Source: Choristocarpus tenellus KU-1152
Taxonomy: Eukaryota; Phaeophyceae
NCBI GenBank assembly: GCA_964200185.2
Contig: CAXNAD020000181.1
Span: 1-25,647 of the forward strand
Direction of reading: 5' to 3'
Length of the DNA stretch: 25,647 nucleotides
In this document: one piece after another, positions 10,201 through 22,200 of the stretch
Numbering within the stretch: position 1 is the stretch's first letter
How the letters are laid out: every line of letters starts with the position of its first letter
Position numbers and translations under genes: made by a program
The notes under the pieces: generated by a model
What the model saw: the letters and a program-made list of their open reading frames with translations, nothing else
Told to the model about the DNA's origin: nothing
Database searches by the model: none

Positions 10201-13200
10201 TCGGCGTCAAAATCAGGGTATTAAATTACATTGAATGTTTATTCAGGTTGTTGTACTCTGTTTCTAACAGCTGTCCACCCTGGATCTTTCATGGAACCAC
10301 GCTGGAGGTAGAGCTAGCTTGGTACTGTCGCACATGCTACGCAGCAACAAAACCTTGAGGAAGTTGGACCTGAGTGGTAACCCCCTCACTGAGGCTGGGG
10401 GGAGGTCCATACTCCGGTGAGTGACAGAAAAGAAACTTGTCAACTATTGTAGCAACCTCGGGATGTTTATTGGAAATATTGTAGGAAACCTAGATGCTGC
10501 ATCAACCTTTTATCAAACTGTTGATACTGATATGAAAAATTACTGGAATTTTCCCAATTAGGACTATTTTACCGCTGGAGATGTTACTGCTAATTTTGTT
10601 TTCAAAATAATGTACTAATTGGCTGAGACCAATGTGTGAGGTGTGAGGTGTGAGGTGTGAGGGAACAGGGAAGAGGGAGAAGGGACTATGAAAATTGGGT
10701 CCGTGCATGGGTTATCGTGGTGCAACTGCCCATACAATTTAGAGCTCACACTTCTATTGCAATTTCAGTCATAAGGTTTCAAGTTACTCCTTTAAAGTAA
10801 GAGGACTACATATCATAATGGATCTCTGATGCTCCCAGACTAACGTGATAAGGAGTGAAAGTATCTTAGAGGGTATGGCCACGTCTATTTCGGGGCCAAA
10901 ATCCAATGTTGCAATTTTATTGTGATTTTGGCTATCGTGTTTGTGAGGAAGTGTCAATATCCTTGTTCCAGACACACCTTTTTATAGTGTTAAACATGAA
11001 TCCTACTCCAAAATGTATACATTTTACCAATTCCGAAACATTTTGGAATAGGGGGAAATGTCTTCAAAAATTGGTGGGAAGTCAAGCCCCAAGCGGATAA
11101 ACAGGGCAAACCTCATACCCTCTAAGGTACTTTCACTCAATAGTAATTTCAATGATAATGCCAACATAAAAAATATGTACTCTCAGTACAAATATGCACA
11201 TTATCGTCATCTACAGTTGGATCACCATAAAAAAACTTCAAGGCGTCCCTCACACAGCCCACCAAGCAATAGCCCATTCCCCTTGAAGAAGACAAAGACC
11301 TCTACCTAACAAGTTCTCACTCCACCTTCCTTCTTTTCTTGCTCGAAGCTCCATACTCAACGGGGCCCATTGTGAGCTGATCATGGAGAAGTGCACATAT
11401 CAGGTAAAGACCCTCAAATGAGTAAGCCGGAACTGTCTCTACAATGGCATAGTCCTGAGTGAAAGTATCTTGGAGAGTACAAGTATTGCCCTGTTTGTAT
11501 GTTTTGGGCTTGGCTACCCATGTTTTTTAATGACATTTTACCTACTCCGAAATGTTTCGTAGTAGGTAAATGTGTATGCTACGAAAAGGTGTGTCCGCAT
11601 CAAGGATATTGGCACTTCCTAAGAAACACAATAGCAAAATTTCATTAAATTCACAACATTGGATTTTAGTCCCTAAACAGGCGCAGCTCTACCCTCTAAT
11701 ACTCTTTGACCCTCCCCCCCAACGGTGTACAAGGATACTCATCGCTCCATACACACTTAAATATGCCAGCCTTCTTGACTACCTCCACCATGACCTCAAT
11801 AGGTTGATGAGACCTAAGCCAAAAACAAGATGTAAGCCATGAATTATATGTGCCTGGAAAGGCTACATCAGCTGTACAGTCACACTACATCCAGTTTCAA
11901 TGAAGCGGAGAGCGTCCCCCATGTAGTGAAAGGTTACTTGGGTAGCCTGAAGTTAACAATGCTGACCAATTAGGAACAGTAACATGTGGTATGCACACAC
12001 CTTACAGGGTTCATAATAACAGTTGACCTATCAGCACTGTTCTATATTACAGCATGCTATATCACAATATCCCTCAACAGCACAGTTTCTATATTTTCCC
12101 CTCACCTCTATACATATTGAAGATGCTCTATGTTACAAGGTAATACCAACAAAAAACTGATCAAGGAGCACATGATGCTTCTTCTTTCCCGTGCAGGCAG
12201 ACGACAGTATTTTATTCGACAGGAGCTACCCTCCACCTATCATTTCCTTTGACCTCAATATGCAGAATCCTTACGAGGTAAGATTTTTTTTGCGAAAACC
12301 CCATTCTACTCCCTCTATGATAGGTACTCCGATCACCTACACACATCTTCTGGGTTGGAGTTATCACCCTGTGTCATGAAGATGTGCACTATTTCAGCTG
12401 TCTTTTCCTAGCTCCCCCTGGTTCAAATTGGGGGTTTTGTTCAGTACTTCAAACTGGACTTGGGAACACATGAGACGAAAACCTTCATCCTGGTATCAGG
12501 AGTAGCATTGCTCTCGTGTTTGAGGAGAGGTTTGGCCTATGCTAACGGACATTCAGAATAGAGAGCAAGGTCCTGATCAGGATCCGTTAGGGTCAATATT
12601 GGCCAATTGTTTGAATTACCAAGATGCAGATTTCAAGTGAGGTACTGAGGAGAAGGATAGGGACTGAGGAATGATGAATCAATGAACTGGGGAAACTAGA
12701 TGGGACTAAGCTAATAATAGGATTTGAGTTTGGGTAAACCATAATCTTAACGACTCCTCTACTTGAGGGAACTGTGGGGAAGTTTCTAGACCCTTTTCTC
12801 TGTACTCAAAAAGCACAAAGAGAAAATCCCTCACAAGTACATTCCTTAGCCGTCTCGCCCCTCTCAATAGTCCATATTATAGCCTAACCCCCGCAACTTC
12901 AATGTAGCAGTACAAAATCTCCAACTATGGAACTAATCAACAAATTTGCTGATCCATCGAACTAATAGACTTGAGGCAACACACATTCTTCTTCTTCTGT
13001 ACGCACCCAAGCCTATCATCAGGAAAGACAGTAGATGAGGGTAAATATAGATTTCTTACACTCTGAAGTTTTAATAGAAAATGCTCGGAATCACAGTACT
13101 GGGAAGGGTGAACTTAGCCTTTCAGTCCAACTATACTCTTGTGTTCAGAGTGATGTATGGTCCCTTCCACATTCCCGATCTGAACAATGATTACATTCTG

Positions 13201-16200
13201 ATGGTGCAGTCTTCAGCCCTTCATGAGCTTATAGGACTGGCTGAAGAGAAGCCAGGCTCCAAATTCGTCGACATGTACAGACACAGTGGCGGTGGCAAGG
13301 GCAAGATTCCTCTCACATTACAGGCAAGGGTACAAAGAAAAGAAGGAGCTTGGATTAAATCTATCCTCCAACTCAGTCTAACCCCCAACCCTAACCCTAT
13401 CCCTAACTCTAACTCTAACTTCCATCCCATTCCCTAACCTAAAATCCTACCTTGAGGGGATGCAATGTTGAAACGAGGAATTATGTGACCTGGCAGAATA
13501 TTATCATTTCCCCTGTGATCCAAACAAGGAGATATCCAACATACCTACACCATAGTATCTGCAGAACTTCCCCCCTCTGCCGAATTTTCAAATACAGTAT
13601 CTGAAGCGTTAATAGTAACAAAAGTGTCTCTCCTCCCTTAATCTCCGCAGGTGGTTACAATTCCTCCAGGGGAGGAAGAGGGACGGGGAAAGAGGGCAAA
13701 TGTAATTGACATATCCACTGGAAAGCGGTGGATACCTCCTGAGGATGGATACTTGTCTCTCATCTTCAAAGTATATCGGGCACTCCCTAGTGAGAAGGTG
13801 GGGAGTTACACGAAGAAGTAAGAGGTGGTAATTTGATCAAAGAGCGCCCGTGTCACTGTTCGAAAGATGTAGTGGAAGATAAAATGAGCCAAACATCACA
13901 ACCTGGAGCAAAAGGTGTAACTGCAGTAGAACCCACACAGGGTGAAAAGGGTGATAAAGTATGGACCTGAGGGTGAGGGGTTGAGTTATAGGCTCAGCAG
14001 AGGCTTGGACTCAGGACTCCAGAGTCAGTTGTATCACTTTCATACTCTAGAGTACGGCATTTCTGTAACTCAAAGAGGTGAGTCGGAAATACTTCAATAT
14101 TTACCGGAGGGATTACATTATGCCAGGACCTTTGCAACTTGGCCCTCAGAGTTGTCCTGAGGCTTGAATGCCGGCCATCTATTGATAAAATTGAGTACCT
14201 ATTGTAGTCCAAGTATCAAGGAAGGGAGGGCAGATGCAAGAAAGGATTGTGGCTGCTCGGTGTAGTCCCTGTAGTCTTGAGTCCATTTTAGGGTGTCCAA
14301 AGTATGTAAATTGCAAGAGAATGATCAACGATCTGTGAAACTGCACTTTTGCCAAAAGGTTGACTTGAAAAGGCAATATCATTCCCAGATTATCGCCCTG
14401 CATTTTTACCCCAATAGAGAAATGGAACCAGAACTACATTTTTTGTCCTTTTTGTTACACGGTGTATGTCCACCCCCTCTTGTCACAGCAAAGTGTTGCA
14501 TCAGTGCCAATTAAGGGGACAAAATGCATAAATTCCACCTCTATCTGAAGTGCACCCTCTCCCTCCCCCTCCCCCTACGATGATGATGCATTAGTATCTT
14601 CACATTGCAATGTGCTATCCCATACCTTTGGCGAAAAGGGAGGGTAAAGAGAGCCTCAAAAGAAACTTCCGAAAAAGCAGAGTGCAGTACACATTTCAAA
14701 TGAATAAAAGGCAATAATATGTGCATTGGAAGTAGTAAGAAGAGAATAAAATCCCAGCCAATAATGACTTGTGCCCAGTATGGTAGAAGTGATCATCAGC
14801 AACAACGCCAGCATCATAAGCAACTGCAAACACTCAGAGGCACATCTGTCCATCCCAAACATGACACATTTCTGCCCCCATATTGTACTCAGTATTTCAG
14901 ACTCCCCATGATAAATTTTTCAGGCAACCCTAACACCGACGACCCTCGGAAAGTATAGCTCTTTCAAATTTCCATCTTATCCATTGTCCTTCCCACAGGA
15001 CATACTGACGCAGGAGGGGTCCTGGGCTGCAATGATGTTGATTATGTCGTTAGAGTCTGTACAGGATCGAATGAATGTCCTCAGGCTGATCATGCGTGAT
15101 GCCTACGTAACTACGAATCAGGCACAGGCAATGCTTGACAACCTTCAAAGATTTGGAATTCACCCTAAGTATGTGGTGCAAATGTGAGTGTCTTCTGCGC
15201 TTCCTCTTGTCATGGTAAAGGTGCAAGGCTCCCACTTCCTGTGTTGAAGCTCCAAGCATATATAAACAAGCAATTTATCTTTCTCTTTTTTAGAAGCTCT
15301 TAGCTTTACAAAAATGTATAACATCCCCTTTCACAAAATGAGCCTTACTCCAAATCAGGACTTCAACACTGACTTAGATCCCTATTGGTATGTTATTGGA
15401 AAATTGTTTTTTTGCTCCATGCAAACGAAGTGATATTTATACTGCTAACTCTGAGTCCATATCGCCTGCTGTATTTGTCTTTAGTATTACTGCATGTCAG
15501 GAATAGAAACAATATATGAAATTAAACTTTTCAAGTCCACCCTCAAGAATGTGAAGGAGCATATTGGTTGTGCACTACACACCAAACTAGCTACTCGAAA
15601 AATCACACCATACAGCACCTTCACAACATACTGCTAAAACCGGCTCCATTGACTGAAATATCATTCTTATCATACACCAGAGAATTCCGACCCTATCCCT
15701 TGCCCAAACCAGTTTTTTATTTCCTATGTGACCTTAGAAATACAATATGCACCAATCTTTCCTAGGGTGTGGACAAGAGTGGTGGATGTGAGCAATATGT
15801 ATGACTTCCTTTGTCAAAATGTGGAGGCACAAAAAAGGCGAGATGTGGTGAATATTCTGACTCATGAATGCTTCAAGTTCAACTGCAACAATCCAACAGG
15901 GCATTTCAGGGTGGAAATGAGCAAGAAGGTTAATACTGACCCTGTCCCCTTCTTCTTCCATTGAGAATCCAGCGAGGAACATTCTTAGAGTGAGAGAAAT
16001 AAATCTTTTGTAGCTACATAGGAGAACAGTACGGTTCAAATGTGCAAGATGTACCTCGATACAGATTTGCACTAATTTTTTGAGCGATGCATTCAATTGA
16101 AATAATAAATCACTGTAGAAGTTATGCCAAGAGATAGATGAAAAAAATATGTCATTGACAGAGCGGGAGAAGTTGTATCGATTCTCCTGTTTCAATGTTG

Positions 16201-19200
16201 AGTGCAAGCAATTCTATTTCTAGAATTGCTGCTGTTGTCCCACATCTCCCACACCTCAACCTGATTATTGTATATCTTGGGATGACTTCTTGCTGCTTCT
16301 AAGCACTCCGGAGTATTTACTGGATATATCTTGCTTAAAGGGCAAAGATCACAACTTGTGTGAGACCTGACAACAAGCATCTCTCATCATTGACAATGGC
16401 CACCAAAGTTCTATAGTTCTTGAGTAAAACCCGCATAGTGTTGGCATTAGGAGTGACATAGTCCTAGTGATTAATTAACAAATGGGCAGAGTTTAACAAG
16501 AGTTCTACGTAGAGGTAGAATTCTGGATGATATGCTCAAAATCCTAACAGTAGCATATTTTTTGGAATCATCTACCACTCATTGCTTGTCAGGATGAAAG
16601 CAAGATTTTTCTGACATTCAATCATTTGCAGATGAGTACCACTTCCTCTGGCTCTAACAAACACTACCATTGCTTTTTCCACCAAACAATCTCGATTTTC
16701 TTTGTTCTTTTGTTCTTTTTCCAGAGTTGTGTAACTGTACACTTGAGTAGATTTTTTATAAGCAATTGCTCAACAGAGAAAGAAGAGACTCCTTCCCCGT
16801 GCTGGATTCAAACAGAAGTTTGGCGTTCCCTGAATGCAATGTTGTGTAACAGGGAAACTCAGTTCAGAATTTTACCCGAAATAGAAAGGTTGATTCAGGA
16901 GAATCTACTCAAGTGTACAGCTATGTTTCAGGGGGTGCGCCTGGGCTATCTGATTCAATCTCTACAAGGACTGCAGCAATTCAGTCTTTGACAGCATAGG
17001 CAACGAGGCTAATTCCGACAGGTTGTTCCCATATGAATTGGGGAAGCATTATTCCTCAACTTAACTACACATCACATTAATATTTTGTGGCAATCTTTAC
17101 TTGAGTCAACACCCAACATAACCAGTCTTTATGATGACCTAGCGCTGCACTTAATGACTCTCCCACTCCCTATCACAATAGTCACACCGAGAGATCCTGA
17201 TGATGCTTCTAATCGTGGATGCCCTCGATGTACTAGAGGGAAAGAGGCTAGGCCAAGCAGACACATCGCAGGGTCAGAACTGGTCGAACTTCCGGAATAC
17301 TACTTTCAACAAGGTAATCTCACAATAAACAAAAGGGTATACATGGTCATATTTCTGAATTAATTTCCAACCGGTCCATTTGAATAAGAGCAACAGATTA
17401 GGTGAGGAGGAATGATGTCATCCCAAAGATATAGAATAGAACTAGAAATGTTTTTACATTGAGACAGCGTTTGCTGCTTTCCTCCCTACCTGGACTGTAG
17501 TGAACACTTTGGGCGCATAGGATTGAGACAGTCACGTCCCAACAAGTGAAAGAGCCTTTTGGTATTACCTTTATATCTGGATTTTCTCGTTCAGGTAGTA
17601 CAACCCCTGCGTCAATGCATTCCACAGATGAAAAATGTGTTCGGTACATGCATCCTCAAGAATCTAAGTTTGGAGGACTAGAGTTAGGATCGAAATATCC
17701 TAGAGAGGGGGTCAGGCATCCATCGGGGGCCTGTGTGAACCTGTAGTGATTTCCATGCCATCTGAGTGAACTTGTCAAATGAAAGGGCAATGTCCTTCGC
17801 CTTCCTTTTCCACCCCCCTGCTTGAACCAAATCCGAAGGAAACTCACTTAAAAGACGGGTATCAAACTAGAGTATCTTACAACACCCCATCAATCCCCAA
17901 ATGGAAAACTTGGGCTAAACAGTCCCCCCTCTAAGAAGCTATGGCACTTAGAATTAGATTGTAAGGCTTTGAAGGCGTTAATGTTGGGAATTTGAGGCGG
18001 CACCAATGGAAGACTCTCTATACAGATAGGTGATTGAGCATATCCAAAGCAAACCATAGTTGTAGATCAAAACAAATTTTGAAAATTGGGCTTGTAGATC
18101 AACTGCACCCTTGCCGAAATCCTCCTCAACTGAACAAATAATGACCAAAAAGGTGAGAAGATGCATTATTTTGGCAGCGCTGCATGATTGTCTATATTGG
18201 ATGTAAACACTCTGTTTCTACTATCTCTGAAATGCACAAAGTTAGTATCATGGCTAGTGATCTTTTAATGTGTTGCACAACGCCTGATCTTGATGTGGAA
18301 TCATCTCTTGTGTAGTGCATGAATCTATGGGGCTATTGTTGTAACAACTTTGTATATAACTTGCCTAGCAGAGAGCGCCCTCTTGAAATCACATTCAAGA
18401 ATAGAGCTGGAAGGATTTTTCTTTGCCAACAATGCTGCACATATCTTGCCTCTCAGTGGTGGATTGCTTGGATAAGCCTCACTTTGGTACAGTTCTGATA
18501 GTTGACTTCCACAAATGCTGTTCTATGACTATGGCATAACACTATAGACTACAACGTAGTCTGTAGTATGGGATATGCCAGCATTCCAATCTCAGTCGGT
18601 CAACAATTTGCCATCACAATCCTCCTTTTAATTGCACTACGGTAAGACAACAATAACTTTCGCATCCACTCCTCAGTGCCCGTTTGAGATAACTGAAGCG
18701 TCAACCCTGAGCCTTCCCATGTCGGGGGTGCTTGAGTTCGATTATGTTTCAACAGCAAGGCCTCCCCCAGGAGCAAAGCCGGCCACAGACAAAGAGGTAA
18801 GATGTTTCATCATTGGGGTTTCTGTCAAGCTCTAGAATGTTCTCCATCTCAACTTTGTGGACATACCAGAATTTCATATATAGCCAACACCATCAAGTGT
18901 CCTTGATGCATCGTGATTTAGATAGGAAATTCAGAAAAATGGCAGCTTGCACCTTCCCATTGCAAAACCTTTCTAAGAGCCCTGCACATGTATCGTTTAT
19001 GGCATCTGTTCACTTAGTTTCAATCAATGTGTTGCATTCAAGTATCGACAAAGGGGCATGGACCTAAGAATGGGATATTAACTTTATGTCCATGTGTTGT
19101 GTGTTTATGCCCTCTCGTGGTATGAAACGTGTTTTAATTGTGCCCACAATTGTGTTTTCTCAGGAAAAACATCAATAACAATTCACCAAACTGTTTGTGC

Positions 19201-22200
19201 TACTGAGAGTATCATTCACCCTGACAGATCAAGCAAGTTTTTGTTGAGCATCATATATTATTTAGAGACTCGTTGCTTTAAAGTAGTGCCACAATTGATC
19301 TTTGACCTTGGTTTTGTCACTTATCATGCAAATCAAGTGGACTCCCAGCATATATGAAGTGGAGGAAACCCTACTAGATGTACTGAGGGGTTAGGCTTGG
19401 GGTTATTAGTAGGGTGTCAAAGACAAGGTGATAACATTGTACATGAACACGTTCTAAGGAGCACTTGTGTAATGAAAAGATCCACAAACAAAGTTCATTG
19501 ATATATGGATAGACTATCCGAATATATATTAACCTCTCCCAACATACCTTAGGTTTAGCTTTGTCTGTGATAACTCCAATACAAAATGTAATTTCCGAAC
19601 ATTATATGCATGCTAGGTGGATGATTTGCAGACATCTCTGCAGTTGAACTCCAGGAGAGAATTCGAGGCCAAGCCCAATTATATGATCATCCTCCTGGAG
19701 CTGCAGCAAGCGGCTGCTAAGTATTACTTCACTACAGCCCAGGTGTAGCTCTGTTTAGTTTCTATATTTATAGGCAATGGATGTTGTGACACCAGGAGGT
19801 TACCCTCATATAATAGTGCATCATACATACTGCGTAGAAGGTAGAGGTATGGAGGTTGCAGGCCATTTCGATTGCCAGTGTGGTACAGCAGTAGAGGAGT
19901 GTATGTTGGCACTGGAATAGCATTCAAAATCTACCTACATCGTCTAAGTTTACATTTCTCACTCTGCATCTTCCCACCAATCACCTATCATTATTCCCTA
20001 GTGTAATAGCTGAAGAGGGCTGACTTGGCAACATGCCACCACCAAGACTTCATAAGTCTTTGCTTGACAAAAACCCAAAGCAATTAAATGGCTGTAAGTA
20101 CTACAAAGTTTGTTGATTGATACGTGGAATTTTCTTCCTAAATGGTGCAGTCATGCAGTGGTCACGCTCTTTTGACAATAATGGGATACAATACGGCGCT
20201 GATATGTTGTTTTCCTCAATGATCGGCCCCAAAATGCATGTGAAACCTCCTTCGCAATAGATTCACAACGAGTGAGTCTGTGGAACGAGAATTGAGCGTG
20301 AGAAAGTCGAAAAATGTAGCAATAGAGTATGATATGTTCAAAGAAACGAATCACTGAGCATACTGCTATACTAATAAGTAGAGAGGAAGAATTTGTCAAG
20401 CCTGCGCTCCTTAGTCTCAAGTTATGTAGCATGACTCTCAAAATGCCCTAGGTGACATACTTCCAACCTGCACATTTCTCGTACTCATGGTGGTAGAAAA
20501 TATCCCATTCTAGAACATTCTAGAGCCTCCAACGCACTCCTTTGCACACCCTTGTACTGCATAGACTCCGAACCTTAACTTCAACCCTACCAATAACCCT
20601 CTCTGTACCCTGACCCCTCGCCCTGCTATCCACCCCATGCTTGTCTACCTTGCCTCCCAATCATCACTGAGACTATCAACAGGTGATTCGCATAGTATAT
20701 TGCTTCCAACAAACCAAGCTGCAGGCGACAGTCGTTTGTGCACTCTGAACCTTAACTTCAACCCTACCAATAACCCTCTCTGTACTCTGACCCCTCACCC
20801 TGCTATCCACCCCATGCTTGTCTACCCTGCCTCCCAATCATCACTGAGACTACCAACAGGTGATTCGCATAGTAGATTGCTTCCAACAAACCAAGCTGCA
20901 GGCGACAGTCGTTTGTGCACTCTTTGGCAGAACCTGGGATCTGGAAAATTTTGATGTTGTCCTTGCTACCCTGCCTGGGGGTGTAGACAGGAAAGCAGCA
21001 TCGCGACTGGGGTGAGTAGAAGTATGCATTGCAACATGTACATGTTGTTTTGATTGAACTATAACAAATTATTGTAGTTCAAAATAATCTAACTTGACAT
21101 TTACAATGCCACAGCAATATATTGCTCATACCTATTTCGTCAGGTAGTGTGTTGACAACATAAAATATGGATCAAAACAAAAATGAAATGATGTACTAGT
21201 CATTGTTTGAGTCTGAAACCTTTCCCAAGGCTATCACTGATTCTTTTTTTATCCAACCTTTACTTGTCATCGAAGGCACTCAGACTGCATCATTTCCTCA
21301 CAAATCCTTGATCCTAGTTGAGTACTGAATTTACCTAATCAAGGCACCAGCATATGCCTTTTGGCATGTGACATTCCACATATTGCATACCATTTCGTCC
21401 CAGTCTCTCAGTTTCGTCAACCTGCCACCTTGAACCTTTACCCTGACCCAGATTTAAATAAAAAGGTAACCTATATTGGAGCATGTCTTGGCTAAGACCT
21501 TAGCTCAAAGTGACTTGAAACCTTTTGGTGATGAGCAACATGCTTTCACTTGTTCGGATCCATGCCACAAGCTTTCCAGTGCATACTATCGCCACAGTCA
21601 ATTAGTAGCTGTCTTGCAATTAAGTTTGGCTTTCCAAGTATGGAATGACCTTGACCAAGCACTTACACCCCTCCTTACAGTCCCAAACTCCTTAATGGTA
21701 GGTACTTGAATATCCTCAACCCTATGAAGCTAGCGGGGCACTATGACCTGAGCTTGGCTTTCCATGATGAGCGGAAGCTACTCAAGATCCTACTGGTCAG
21801 CACGGAAATCGTATTTGGTATCTTAACATATATATATATATATATATATATTCTTTGGTTGCTCTTTGTCGGACAATATGGTATTTTGTGAACTGAAACG
21901 AGACAGAAGAAGCTATTGAAATAAAAATGGCGCAGACAGGATCCCTACATTGAGGTAGTGAGATTGTGAACGCTTGTGTTGAAGTTGCCAATGACATGCT
22001 TAGAAGGGTTTGGAAGTAATCAGAAAGAAAAAATGTGTAGGCTGGGTTGGGCAGATGTAATTTGCAGGATTGTGTCTCTTGTAACTCAGTTTCTTACCAA
22101 TAAGACGGACTACGACATACATATCAGAAGGCATAACATGCGAACCCAGAGCCGTGGATAGTGTTCTGTCTTCAGCATAGATGTCAACAGACAACAGTGC

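Noticed and set aside
10405-11358. TCCATACTC at the end of exon 7 and again at the start of exon 8, as a sign of intron gain by duplication
   Set aside because: Nine bases that encode the repeated SIL residues of an LRR helix are weak evidence; the LRR spacing needs both.
13545-13560. CCATAGTATCTG, resembling a family B terminus, in intron 10
   Set aside because: No inverted partner at the expected distance and no internal similarity to B1.
15734-16207. 157-codon minus-strand ORF, the longest in the window
   Set aside because: It lies antisense to exon 13, whose plus-strand reading has clear family features. It looks like a shadow extending into the intron.
20637-20954. 105-codon ORF with an internal 59-residue repeat
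   Set aside because: The repeat is the 177-bp tandem duplication read in the wrong frame; the true exon 17 frame is different.
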